Notes: generated by a model not told the origin, from the letters alone. A stretch of 64,000 nucleotides of DNA from Branchiostoma floridae (GCF_000003815.2 NC_049994.1:4894016-4958015); one strand, 5' to 3'. Shown: positions 1 to 10,659, numbered from the stretch's first letter. Numbers and translations are program-made.

Positions 1-929
1 GGAGTGAAACTGGGTCAAAGGTGAGGTTTGTTTACTTGAATCAGCTGTGCCGAGAGTTTGAGGTGGTTGACCCTCTGTTTTCTTTCCATGTTTAGCTAGT
101 ATACCCTTGTGACTTTCTGGTGGAGAAGAATTTTTGAGATTGAAATAAAGGTAAGTACTTTTACAATGTCTTGTTTCAGGGCTTCTTATGCTGTGTGCCA
201 ATGAGGACAATCAACTATCACGTCAGCCCTAAAGCTGTCCAGTGACGATGCTCTTGCAATATTTGGTTGCAACAAATTCCACTCCACAACAGTTCTTCGA
301 AAATACAAATTTCTAAACACTTACGTTGACGGCATTGCTGCCCCTACGACCGGTGAGGCTATGGGACCGGTGAGGTGAGGTGATCATGAGGTGAAACACA
401 TCAATCTTTAATGACTGGTACTTGAACACACGACTGTTTCTTGCTCTTATTGCTCGCAGCCTTCTGAATTCATTATGACTGCTTGCTAAATTTTTACTTG
501 AAAATCTCAGCGATCCAAGGAAATATATTGGTATGACCTAAAAGCACATTGGGGATTAACAGCTCTGAAAACCATGTTGTTGAGTGGGCCAAAGATAAAC
601 TATTCTTGTCAAGAGCACTAACAATTTGAACTTTCAACACTTATAACACATGTAGTTTGTCAAACTGATAAGACATTCAAGTCACAAAACAGTAATGTTC
701 CTCTCTTCTAGTGATGCCTGCAGATTGCAGATGTTCACAAAATATTTACTGCGAGGAACGGGCTCTCTTTAAACGCACGCGTACAAATGAGTCGTGAAAT
801 AGTCCAGAATATGGCCTTGAAAACGGTTCTACAGGATTCTGTTCAACACCCAATAGGTATATACTACACATTTGTTACATGTTGTAGCACATAGCATAAA
901 ATATCATTATCCCTACTTTAAAGAAGTTA
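1..929. other. Unassigned unique sequence
   Basis: No gene or repeat family is recognised here. The stretch is AT-rich, broken by stop codons in all frames, and has no long open frame. The only gene-like signals are the exon-shaped segment at 96-150, listed separately, and an 18-bp string at 12-29 that recurs on the minus strand at 28691-28708. It is probably intronic or intergenic. Confidence 0.5.
96..150 (+). CDS. Possible terminal exon, weak
   Basis: A pyrimidine-rich tract (CTGTTTTCTTTCC) leads to a TTTAG acceptor ending at 95, and AAAG|GTAAGTACT gives a good donor at 150/151. The phase-0 frame reads LVYPCDFLVEKNF and then a TGA. It could only be the end of a coding region or an untranslated exon. 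No protein family is recognised and there is no second supporting exon, so this rests on splice-site shape alone. Confidence 0.15.
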
Positions 930-1175
930 ACTATAGTAAACTATGATAATAATTTTATGAGTTTATGAAGAGAAACAAAACATCAATATAAGATACCTAC
1001 TATCTTCATATCATAGTACATTCCAGGTACATGTTGTTACTAATATATGGCATTAAATATTCTTTGTTTCAAGGACAAGATCAACTATAATAAAACTATG
1101 ATAAAAATTTTACACCTGTTTATGAAGAGATGCAAAATGTTTAAAATGTGAAATCTTTCCCTCATAGTACATTGA
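930..1175. repeat. Diverged direct duplication, two copies
   Basis: Two similar segments, about 930-1025 and 1080-1175, share an AACTATGATAA core, then TTTATGAAGAGA, and end near TCATAGTACATT. They are a local duplication about 150 bp apart, AT-rich and substantially diverged. No element ends or coding content were seen. Confidence 0.5.
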
Positions 1176-1179
1176 AGGG

Positions 1180-2650
1180 ATTGTGTTACCTGGGCCAAAA
1201 ACTTTAGATGGAATATTTCAATCTACAGGAACTTGACATTTAATGGTCAAGAAAAAAATGGATTTTCCATACATGTATAAAAGATGAATTGCAAGATTAT
1301 GAAAGTGAATGGCAGATGACATCAGTTACCAATCCTCTTTTGGAATGTAAATCAGCCTTTCGTACCAAAAGCCGCTTTCCTAACGCAGATCGCGACCTAC
1401 ATTTGCGCTGGAATTGCTACGCAACCTTTCACGATCACGAGTAAGTACGTGATGAGGGCCACATCCAGAATGAATCTCCGCAAATCCAGCGAGAGTTAGA
1501 TGTAGGTCAAACGATACATCAGATTAAACCTTGCGTGTCCTGTATGCCATGTTGGGGATAGAATGAATCCATCACTTTGGTAGCTTGGTAGAACGCTGCC
1601 AAAAGAATATCTTTGCAGGGAGAATATTGTCATAGAACAACCCTTATGTACATGTACGTCCCCTTTCCAGTAGACAATGAACCCGTGCTCAATAAAATTT
1701 CATAGATGAATAACGGACTTTTAAAAAGGTTTAATGTTTGCTTTGTTTCTTTTCAAATCATACTTTACACTATGCATCATATTCAACATTTCAAGCCATT
1801 ACATTCTAGTAGAAGGTCTCATTCATGATTTTTTTAACTGCATTGAAAGCAATTCAATAAAACAAATATGTTATATTTTACATGGGTGCATTCAACCAAT
1901 CTCATGTTCGAGATCAGTTAGACTGGCTAAAAGGTAATTTCTCACCATTAAAAACACATGTCGGTTTATCCGTTTATTTTTATGGCTCAGAACTCTTTTA
2001 GGGTACCTACTCGGAGTAATACATAAATGAGACCAGAAAGGCTGTGCTACTCTCAATACAGTATTGGCTTAGGAGCTCTGAAGTGTTGATTGCTAAAGAC
2101 GTTGAACACCAGAGAGTAACTTCCACAAGTTGTGAAGTCAGCAACATTTCCCTGCAGAGATAAATTAGCTGCATGAAAACTGCTGAGCACAGACAAGTCA
2201 GCAGTTCATGTCCAAGGTGACCTTGGAGATGAGGGTGGGCGGAAACAAGACAAACACTATTACATAAGGGCCTGTGGTGGGAGATAATGTACAACAGACG
2301 AATTTGAGATGCACAAACTGCATATAGGGGGGATTTGCTCGCAATTAGCTATATCATTGCACACATCCGTTAATAATTTCCTGTCATCCCAATTCCATGA
2401 TACAGGTGTTCTGGACCAGGTAATAACTTTGGTTATCATATGGGGTTCTACTGTTATCACACAGGCTTCTATCGGATAATTTGAACATACTTACAATGTA
2501 ACGTGCGGTGTGTGGCACTGTCAAAAATCCAGTATGAGTACGTGCAAGTTGTAGGGAAAAAAAATCTAGCTAAATAAAGAAGTCTCCCACTTGTTGTTCT
2601 GGGTAATCAATTGTAGAGTGAAAGAGAGAAGACTTGTAACCAAATTTGTT
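1180..2650. other. Mostly unassigned; weak inverted repeat
   Basis: No gene is recognised. Around 1391-1412 and 1484-1507 two arms sharing GACCTACAT and CGCTGGA lie in inverted orientation, possibly a decayed MITE. A CAG-acceptor and GTAAGTACG donor pair at 1388/1440 looks like an exon, but one edge lies in this inverted repeat and all three frames are open by chance in so short a piece. It is not called a gene. Confidence 0.4.
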
Positions 2651-2654
2651 CATT

Positions 2655-2870
2655 CACACATAGGTCAGCAAATTTCCTTGCTGTTTCAGTAGCAGGGTAT
2701 ACAATGTATTTTCATAGGGCGGGATTCTTGCCCTTGCCCTCTAGAAAACAGGACTCCATTTTGTGTCCATTCTGAAAGATGGGCACAATGATTGAACCCG
2801 ACTTACTAACTAATTGAAACCATGAGCTCAGCTATGAGGCTGCTACCAGTTGAGCTACAGAGACAATCCT
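2655..2870 (-). mobile_element. tRNA-derived SINE, old copy
   Basis: Read on the minus strand, the 5' end has an A-box-like TAGCTCAACTGGTAGCAGC (about 2840-2860) and a B-box-like GGGTTCAATCA (about 2793-2804), the internal RNA polymerase III promoter of tRNA-derived SINEs. Two further copies of this head lie at 56311-56517 and 63355-63573. The segment near 2661-2705 (CTTGCTGTTTCAGTAGCAG) recurs at 63146-63185, so it may belong to the tail or to another repeat. The copy is diverged. Confidence 0.6.
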
Positions 2871-3640
2871 ACAGTAACAATGCAGCTGCAGATTGCAGTT
2901 TTGGCACCTGTCAGACAGTGCGGTTGCCCTAAGTGCTCCCCAGTACTCTAAGACAGGGGGATTTGATGGAAAATCTCAATTTTCAGGCTGGAGGCCAGCA
3001 GTACATTAAGTTGTCAGCAAGAGGCTCTGCAAATCTCAAGCTCAGGGCTTCTTGTCACAAATCACTGAGTTCACCGCCCTAAGGTCAGCAATTTTACCCG
3101 CTTCTTATATTACAAATTTATGGCGGCACATCAACTTCTTATAGCTGGGATGAGGGGGATACAAAAGTTTCCAGATTATAATAATGTGTCAATCTAGTAA
3201 CTGTTCCTCCTACTTTATAATATGAGAAACTTTGAAGTTTCACCTAAAACTTTTGTGCACGTTTGAATCACATGCCCCCCTCCCCATTTCAGTCATAATT
3301 TACAGTAAATGCTCTAATAATTACAGCTTATTTAATTAGTTATAGTTACAGTTAGTTACAGTTAAGAGTTAGCTTTTAGACTAGAATAGACATATTCTAC
3401 ATGTATACTGTTCTACACTATGTTTGTTTGCCTCCTTTCAGGTTAACTACAATTAGACCTCGGGCAGGAATTTGGGCAAAACTATAATAATCATTATTCA
3501 ATTCTACACACACTGACTTTGCTAAAAAGGTTCACTCTAAATGTAAGGGTACCAAAGATGATATACAAATTGTATATGCATGTATAATATATATACCTGA
3601 TCTAAGAAAAACAAGTCAGTTCACAGCTCATATTGCACAT
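2871..3640. other. Unassigned AT-rich sequence
   Basis: Nothing recognisable as gene, RNA or element. Low-complexity TTACAG/TTAGTT runs occur near 3330-3370. Confidence 0.4.
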
Positions 3641-3645
3641 GAGCA

Positions 3646-3760
3646 GCAGGATACATTATGGGTAATATGTAAAATGTGAAAAACTAAAAGGTGATCAATT
3701 CTTGTTTTTTTTAGTATCAGGGGCCTTCAACTTTGACATATTACCCACAATACATCCTGC
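3646..3760. repeat. Short inverted-repeat element
   Basis: Two 24-bp arms (3646-3669 and 3737-3760) begin GCAGGAT and are inverted copies with about three mismatches. They enclose a 67-bp AT-rich loop. This is the size and shape of a very small MITE or foldback remnant. No clear TSD was found. Confidence 0.6.
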
Positions 3761-4398
3761 TACACAGTTAAAGCAGTGCACAGGCTTTTTATCATGGATT
3801 ATTTTTACATATGCATTTTTTTAGTGATGAGATTAAGATAGTGATGCAAACAACCAGGAGAACCTGTAGAAGGTTATCCTTATCAGGACAGGAAAAATCC
3901 CAAGGCTCTTGAGGCAATGATGCCGGAAATTTGAGCAGGAACAAAGGCCACCTTACCATTTGAGATAAGGAATGCTGCTGCCAAAAAATACATCAACGAT
4001 GCAGATGTCTCTATGATTATTCCATTGCATTTCTGATATGTAGCTCTTTGTCTAACATATTACAACGAGAGATCCACCATCTGCTATCTCAATCAAATGA
4101 TGCTACCCTTTACGACTGACGAATGTTTCTTATATATAAATACGGTCTTAATATTCTAGAATCTGTATACTGTGGAATCTGTCTTAAGCCACCGTCAGTG
4201 CCAGAATCCGTCAGTGACAATATTCATCTTCATTCTTTTAAAGTATACTGGCTGAATGAGTCAATGTTGGTTTGATCAATTTTAACCTCCTTGGTTTGAT
4301 GGAAGACAATCAGTAACGAATATGCAGGTGTCAATGACTGAGGTATTTCAAAGAGACATGGCTCATTTTTTTCTTCAGAACTTTGGGAAACGAGAATG
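3761..4398. other. Unassigned sequence
   Basis: No recognisable gene or repeat. An exon-like donor (minus strand, AAATG|GTAAGG near 3950) is present, but only a 21-bp exon could be drawn, so it is not called. Confidence 0.4.
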
Positions 4399-4675
4399 AA
4401 ATTGTCCAAAAATCAATGTTGTTAGTGTCAACACAGACTTTAAATCACTTGGCATTGCCCCCAGTATTTTGACAGTCACATGCCTGAGTTATAGGTTTGG
4501 GAAGAGGTCAGGATCAAACAGAGTTTGGACACAACTTTGAGAATCAAGAATCTTTAGAATCAAATTGTCCAAAAATCATAGTGTCAACACAGACTTTGGC
4601 ATTGCACCAAGCACTTTCACAGTCACATGCCTGAGTTATAGCTTTGGGAAGAGGATCAAACAGAGTTTGGACGCC
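4399..4675. repeat. Tandem duplication of about 165 bp
   Basis: Segments 4399-4531 and 4563-4675 are near-identical. Both begin AATTGTCCAAAAATCA, contain GTCACATGCCTGAGTTATAG and end in CAAACAGAGTTTGGAC. They differ by small deletions. This is a simple local duplication; the reading frame that spans the second copy is not shared with the first. Confidence 0.75.
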
Positions 4676-4689
4676 CTTAAACCTCCCAG

Positions 4690-5150
4690 CTTGACAAAGA
4701 CAGGTGTAGCATTAGTTCCCTACCGTGGACGTAATTTGTTACGGCCTTCAGTAAGGGGGAAAAGCCTATCGGTTCCACGGGATTTATGGCGTCTACAGAG
4801 GCGGAGAAGGACCATCCGATAATGTCCCCGCGTGCGTAAGAACGCGATCTCCTAGTGCGGAATTGACGGGAGACAAATTGGGGGATCTTCTGACAACATC
4901 AGTTAAGATCCAATCCCACTCCTTTTCTGTTGGCACAATCTCATGCCCTAACTGGATTCCCGCGTACATTCCCGGCTCCTCCGAAAGACGGAGGCATATT
5001 TTACGACTTTCTGGAATGGCAATAAAATGTTTTACGCTGATGTGTCTTGTTATAGCCCCGTCATATGTTTTCCTTTTTATCTGTGACACACAGGCATTTA
5101 TAAGTATGGACTTCCTTAGACGAAATGGTGGTATTTTACCTACCACCAAG
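4690..5150. promoter_or_regulatory. CpG-rich unique patch
   Basis: This block is clearly richer in CpG than its surroundings (CCGCGTGCG, AACGCGATC, TTCCCGCGT, GACGGAGG). Overlapping open frames of about 96 and 118 codons exist on both strands, but neither matches a family I recognise and no flanking splice sites convince. In an otherwise CpG-poor region this suggests an unmethylated regulatory element or an unrecognised exon. The choice is inference. Confidence 0.3.
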
Positions 5151-5217
5151 TAAAATATGTAGAAAACCTCCTTTTACTTTCCCCTGGTAGTTGATGGTAT
5201 GTAATCACATACTAGTA

Positions 5218-5396
5218 CTGTAAATGCTGAAATTTTTGTGGCAGTTTCAAGTTCATGGTTTTAACTTCTTTAATGCAAACTTGAAACCACAGTTGGCATA
5301 CGCCCTTGTTTAAACAGCAAACTAAAAATCACCATAAACACTCCATTTTCTCCTTACAATAAATCAAATTGCCACAAACTTTAAGGCATATACAGG
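5218..5396. mobile_element. Decayed CTGTAAATGC-type MITE
   Basis: It starts TA-CTGTAAATGCTGAAA and ends GGCATATACAGGTA, with ACTAAAAATCACC and CCACAAACTT remnants of the family core between. It is a diverged relative of the TTCGCGGTGG MITE best seen at 42931-43138. Confidence 0.6.
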
Positions 5397-5619
5397 TACA
5401 TGTACGTGTGCAGTATATAATATAGCAGACCCAAGGGGTTCTTCCATTTTAATCATCATAAGGCAGTATCACAACCATCAGATTGCAAAAACAACCCTCC
5501 CAACATTCATTAATGGAAATTCCCCCTGTAACCATGATGGCGTGCCTTAATCCGTATTCAGCCTGTACCATCTCATGTTGGCTTTAATGTAAGCTGAGAC
5601 ATCTCAAGAGGGCAATGAG

Positions 5620-6130
5620 AAACCTGTACACATCATCATCAACACATCATGACACTCTGTGCCTCCCCTAATCTTTCTTCATCTTCCCCATCAGTCTTCT
5701 CCCTCGAAAAGGTCGTCCTCGAACCGGCTCGCTCAAAGATCGCTCCGTGATTGATCGCGAGCACCTGCGTCGGAGCTGCGGTATAAGTCACGTTGTTAAA
5801 GACGAGGCGGCCTTCAAAGCGACTCCCCATGCACGTAATTATAAAATCAATCCATTCCATTATGGCTCACAGGAAATAGAGGTCGGCAGTGCCGCTGTAT
5901 TCCAAGATTTCTCCTCACACCCACCATCACCCAATGGGGAGCTCGTGGTAGCTCGCTGGGCTTTCTCATTTATACTAAATAACCACCTTCCTCGGCACAA
6001 ACTTGCAGACGGTACAATATTACGCACTTCCAGTTCTATTATATATTGAAACCATTTTGCAGCTTTTACAACTGGGGCTCGGAAGTAATGGATTTGGCCA
6101 TCTTCCAGTGGTTTGGACAATTTTTGCTCT
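5620..6130. promoter_or_regulatory. CpG-rich unique patch, possible exon or enhancer
   Basis: CpG is dense around 5705-5850 (GGTCGTCCTCGAACCGG, GATCGCGAGCACCTGCGTCGG). On the minus strand 5639-5860 stays open and reads protein-like segments such as GRLVFNNVTYTAAPTQVLA followed by an acidic stretch. On the plus strand 5747-6049 and 6046-6348 are open. No family is recognised. Coding use on the minus strand is possible, but a non-coding regulatory element fits equally well. Confidence 0.3.
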
Positions 6131-6466
6131 TGAAAGTTTCCACTTTGCGCTTTGAAGTGCTTTCCAAGTCATTCAGGAAGGGCAAACTGCTAAGTGCCAT
6201 CAAACATGGTAATTCTGAATGGCTAGGATATATGGGTGGTATAACACTGAGGAAGATGACTTATGTATGCACTCTTCGTGATCCTATTCCTTGGCAAATC
6301 CATCTTAAAGTGCAAAGTGCTGTTGGAAAGTCTACACGGACTGACTGATCTTGACCGTTCTGCTTGAAACGTTTGAAAGTCTCTGTAACTTTGAAACATG
6401 CATGTGTTGGGAGGGTGTCAGCAGGGCAAACACACTAGCTTGTACTGGGGACTTATTCTGTGTCAC
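6131..6466. other. Unassigned sequence
   Basis: Part of a plus-strand open frame of 100 codons starting at 6046 (ends 6348) with no recognisable domain. No splice or promoter signals were judged reliable. Confidence 0.35.
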
Positions 6467-6598
6467 ATATGGGTTACATTACCTTTTACAACTAAAATTC
6501 CGAACATACAACATGTAAGATGAAAGGTCCTTCTCTGTCTGTATCCAAAAAAAAAATCAAAAAAAAATAATAAAAAAATAAAAAAATATGGGTTACAT
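6467..6598 (+). mobile_element. Short retroposed insert with 13-bp TSD
   Basis: ATATGGGTTACAT occurs exactly at 6467-6479 and 6586-6598. Between them lie about 67 bp of unique sequence (6480-6546) followed by an impure A-rich tail (6547-6585, A runs broken by TC, TAAT and T). A perfect 13-bp TSD next to an A-rich 3' end is the signature of target-primed reverse transcription, so this is a retroposed RNA. The parent RNA is not recognised; a truncated LINE, an mRNA end or a small RNA are all possible. Confidence 0.75.
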
Positions 6599-6886
6599 GA
6601 ATTCAAAACTGATATTCATCTGCAGGTGGGTGGAATTCAATGTAGTTAACCGTAAAATATTGTGAGACGTTTCAATATCTTTTATTAGTTTAAATACCCC
6701 TTGCCCCCATGCAGATCCACTACAAAGTCTATACCATTACAGCGATACATCCTGAGTGTCTCTACCTCCACTCTGTATCTGCGATGCTTAGCCTGCAAGG
6801 AAGGTCACTCAACTTAAGGTAAAGGTAGTTCCTAGCCTTTTTGAGGACGTAAGGGCAGTGGGTTGTTATCTATCATCTCTAGAGCA
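6599..6886. other. Unassigned sequence
   Basis: No recognisable feature between the retroposed insert and the hAT-like element. Confidence 0.4.
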
Positions 6887-8471
6887 CAGTACGTTAGGGC
6901 TGGGTACCGATACAGCGTACCGGTACAAAACCGGTTTTTCTCATTGGACCGGTCCAGAAAAACCGGACCTGAAAAAATTAGGTGACCGGATGTTGGACCT
7001 TTTAGGAAATTAACAGATTATTTGATCAGGCATTCACACGTTTCGGCGCTTGCAAGTGGAAGAAAACAAGAGTGAAGCAGGGTAGAGTTTATAGTCATTT
7101 GTACCAAGTTTTACAGCCAATCGTACAGGTGCAGTTAGCGTCGTAGGATTTTAAAACGCCAGTGTAAGTCTAATACTCCACCAAACAGATTTCTTTGTAG
7201 TGGAATGGACCATTGGTATGAGTCATACTGCATCAGGTCCAGGTTCAGGTCCGGACCTGGATCTGATCCTTTGGACCTAAACCGGACCTGGACCTGAATT
7301 TTCTGTACCGGTGTGACAGCGATCTCGCCCCCCCGTGATCTCGCCCCCACGGGGCGAAATCACTAGCGATCTCCCCCCCCCCCCCGGGGCGAAATCACTA
7401 GCGATCTCGCCCTCCCCGGCTAGTGATCTCGCCCCCCTACCTCGCCCCCCTTTAGCGATTTCGCCCCCCCCCCCCAAAAAAAACGGGTTTACATGACATT
7501 TTAGAAGTTGATTGGTATAAATCACAAAATGCAGTTTCAGAATGATATAAGTACACGAGTTTGATACATAACTCAATTCATAGTATCAATATTAACGTAA
7601 TTACATGGTAATAAGATAGTTGAACTTGTTTCAGACAAGGAGGGTTGGGTCCCTTGTATTCCCACAATTGCATATACCTGAGTCTTGACATAAGATGTAT
7701 TTCATTGTATTCACCTGTCCTCAAACAACCTATATATCTCCAATATGAAGTCTCTACCATGAAGTGACCACAAAAGAACTATGTAATGTCTTTATTAATT
7801 ATGCAAATATTAGGTATTAATCAGAATAACGCACATTTTGGTATATGCACCTGGCCAAGGGATATCTTCACCTCCAACATGACTGTTTTTTCTAGTATTT
7901 AGGAACTGATGCATTTACCCGTGTTTCTTAAGACTGGTACTTTACCAGTGTTTGTGTAGCATTTATCAACAGCTATATCAACTTGCGCGTAGATAGTGTT
8001 TATAATGAGAAACTATTATTCACGTGTGTTTTTGTTAGTGCTTTGGAAATGTTTCCAGCACAAGAAAGAAAACACTGTGACGAATTGAAAACATATAGCT
8101 GACGTATTCCATACCATAGACGGTGTTGATTTATACGTTCGCAGTAGCTCTGTTTTTATACCACCTTAGCTGCAAAAATTGTCTTTTTCATTTCAATGTC
8201 ATGTTTGCAGCGAACAATATAGTATGGACTTTTGAGGTATGACATCTTACGGTACGGCAATAAGGTGCCATATAGGTACCAGGTAACACACCATATACGT
8301 TACTCCCCAGGTGCAGTATAGTACCAGGTAGCGCACCTGTAATATGTAGTAACCAGCTGCTCCTTGGGGGGGGGGGGGGCGAAAATGCTAAAGGGGGGCG
8401 AAAACGCTAGTGATTTTGCCCCCCGGGGGGGCGAGATCGCTGTCACACCGGTACCCAGCCCTACAGTACGT
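6887..8471 (+). mobile_element. hAT-like element interrupted by another element
   Basis: TSD CAGTACGT is exact at 6887-6894 and 8464-8471. The element proper (6895-8463) starts TAGGGCTGGGTACCG and ends GGTACCCAGCCCTA. The outer body, rich in GGTCCAGGTCCGGACC motifs, is homologous to the elements at 22803, 35876 and 61806. The 8-bp TSD and TAGGG end fit the hAT superfamily. It encodes no protein. The block 7313-8446 is a later insertion: the uninterrupted relatives run straight through CTGTACCGGTACCC. Confidence 0.9.
7307..8452. mobile_element. GC-rich foldback element nested in hAT-like element
   Basis: The inner element (7313-8446) has terminal inverted repeats starting GTGACAGCGATCTCGCCCC, flanked on both sides by ACCGGT (7307-7312 and 8447-8452). 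Subterminal DNA (7313-7475 left, 8366-8446 right) is built from irregular repeats of a 15-16 bp motif GCGATCTCGCCCCCC in both orientations, with C or G homopolymers up to about 15. The central 0.9 kb is AT-rich and codes for nothing recognised. Because ACCGGT is itself a palindrome, the exact end could also be placed with a 4-bp CCGG TSD. The superfamily is unknown. Confidence 0.75.
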
Positions 8472-8730
8472 AGAAAGTGGCACTGATCCCTCTACCCTGG
8501 GGGCCAGACAGGATCGGGTAGCTAGCGAGTTCTGTTGGGGGATCCAAGGCTGTCAGCCCGCCGATCTCACATTAACGCTTCAAGGAGTTTAAGCCCGAAG
8601 GAGTTATGGCTACCCTTTTCCACTGCATTTTCCTCCCCAGTCAGGTACCCATGCATTTGCACACCAAGAACATGAAGTCAAGCCAAGAAAGCCAGGAATC
8701 AACCTTACAACTCCTTGATTTCGAGTCCTC

Positions 8731-9036
8731 TAGCATAACCAATGTGCAATGGCCAAGTGGGTAGAGTGTTCGCCTTGCATTCGGTAGGTCGTGAGTTCAA
8801 TCCCCGGCCGAGTCATACCAAAGACTCTAAAAATGGTACATGCTGCTTTCTCTGCTTAGCACTCAGCACTAATGAGAAAGAGTATGGAAGTTAAACACAC
8901 ATCACTACCAGCGGACCAGCCCCCTGTGTAGTGGCTTGCACATGTGTGGCCCAAGGGCTTCGAAGTGGGGATAGGTGCCACCCTACGCGTCTGTAGATGC
9001 ATGGGCAAACTTTAACTTTTTTTTTTTAGCATAACC
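8731..9036 (+). mobile_element. tRNA-derived SINE with perfect TSD
   Basis: TAGCATAACC is exact at 8731-8740 and 9027-9036. The head has an A-box-like TGGCCAAGTGGGTAGAGTG (about 8750-8768) and a B-box GAGTTCAATCC (about 8793-8803), the usual tRNA-type RNA polymerase III promoter. The unrelated body carries CTTCGAAGTGGGGATAGG, and the 3' end is ACTTTAAC followed by an oligo-T run rather than oligo-A. The intact TSD suggests a fairly recent insertion. Confidence 0.88.
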
Positions 9037-9152
9037 ACTCAGCCATCTGATGCCACTAACACCTGTGACACTACTTTCACACTACAGATATAACTTTCTG
9101 TAACATAACTTCACACCTGTCTAGAACTGAGCCGTGAGACCCCACCACTTAC

Positions 9153-9218
9153 CAAGCATAGCCGTACATATCCTTCGGGGCCTCATCCATAACTATATAT
9201 TCTCTTTGCAATGACAAG
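9153..9218 (-). CDS. Candidate coding exon, minus strand
   Basis: On the minus strand TTATTTGGACAG is an acceptor ending at 9219, and GCTTG|GTAAGTGG is a strong donor at 9153/9152. The 66-bp segment has exactly one open frame (one leading base, then 21 codons), reading REYIVMDEAPKDMYGYA near its end. The composition is protein-like and it lies in unique sequence between a SINE and a satellite. I cannot name the protein. No neighbouring exon with matching phase was found, so this stays a candidate. Confidence 0.35.
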
Positions 9219-9310
9219 CTGTCCAAATAATTTACCATACCCGGTGGAGGCCTGGACATGTCTGGAGGCGAGAGCCATAGGAAATCAATCGGCAGTCACT
9301 TACAGGTAGG

Positions 9311-10558
9311 TATGATTCTGAACGATGGGAGTACTTAAATAAAACATTGAGTTTCTGAAGTTTGGCAGGGCTTAGAGACCGTACACTGCATTAATTACTT
9401 TGTACGATGATATTTAAATTGGATTCTCTTCCGACCTGCACAACTCAGATAAACTTGGCATATTGCAAACATGGCAAAAAGTGTCTAACACGTCATGTAA
9501 GTGACTACAGGGGTAGACGTTGGAAGGATGGATAGAATAATTTGGTCTTTAAAACAGAATATTGGTCTTTGATATGCAGCATTAATTACTTTGTACGATA
9601 TTGGATTCTCTTCCTACAAAATGTACCTGCACAACTCTGATAAACTTGGCATATTGCAAACATGGCAAAAAGTGTCTAACACATGTAAGTGACAACAGGG
9701 GTAGACGTTAGAAGGATGGATAGAATAATTGCTATTGGTCTTCAAAACAGAATATTGGTCTTTGATACTGAATGATGGGAGTACTTAGATAAAACATTGA
9801 GTTTCGGAAGTTTGGCAGGGCTTAGAGGCCGTATGGTGCATTAATTACTTTGTACGATATTGGCTTGTCTTCCTACCTGCACAACACAGATAAACTTGGA
9901 ATGTTGCAAACATGGCAAAAAGTGTCTAATACGTCATGTAAGTGACAACAGGGGTAGACGTTGGAAGGATGGATAGAATAATTTGGTCTTTAAAACAGAA
10001 TATTGGTCTTTGATATGCTGCATTAATTACTTTGTACGATATTGGATTCTCTTCCTACAAAATGTACCTGCACAACTCTGATAAACTTGGCATATTGCAA
10101 ACATGGCAAAAAGTGTCTAACACATGTAAGTGACTACAGGGATAGACGTTAGAAGGATGGATAGAATAATTTGGTCTTTAAAACAGAATATTGGTCTTTG
10201 ATATGCTGCATTAATTACTTTGTACGATATTGGATTCTCTTCCTACAAAATGTACCTGCACAACTCAGATAAACTTGGCATATTGCAAACATGGCAAAAA
10301 GTGTCTAACACATGTAAGTGACAACAGGGGTAGACGTTAGAAGGATGGATAGAATAATTGCTATTGGTCTTCAAAACAGAATATTGGTCTTTGATACTGA
10401 ATGATGGGAGTACTTAGATAAAACATTGAGTTTCTGAAGTTTGGCAGGGCTTAGAGGCCGTATGGTGCATTAATTACTTTGTACGGTAATGGATTCTCTT
10501 CCTACCTGCACAACACAGATAATCTTGGAATATTGCAAACATGGCAAAAAGTCTTAGT
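9311..10558 (+). repeat. Higher-order satellite, six units
   Basis: ATTAATTACTTTGTACG recurs at 9390, 9581, 9840, 10022, 10210 and 10469. Intervals are 191, 259, 182, 188 and 259 bp. The short unit (about 185 bp) holds CAAACATGGCAAAAAGTGTC and GGATGGATAGAATAATT. The long unit adds about 72 bp (GATGGGAGTACTTAGATAAA through TTGGCAGGGCTTAGAGGC). The order is short-long-short-short-long after a leading partial long segment. Copies are over 90 percent alike, so the array expanded recently. Confidence 0.9.
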
Positions 10559-10659
10559 GATGTTGGCGACAGACTGAGAGGGAATGATAATTGCAATTGG
10601 TCTTTACAAAAGATTTTGATAGGTTAAGTTTCCCCATTAAGAGAAGTTAGTCCACAACA

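Noticed and set aside
1388-1439. Exon-like segment with CAG acceptor and GTAAGTACG donor
   Set aside because: One edge lies in a weak inverted repeat and all three frames are open, so there is no coding evidence.
8750-8820. A functional tRNA gene
   Set aside because: A- and B-boxes are present, but the sequence does not fold as a full cloverleaf and continues into a SINE body with TSD.
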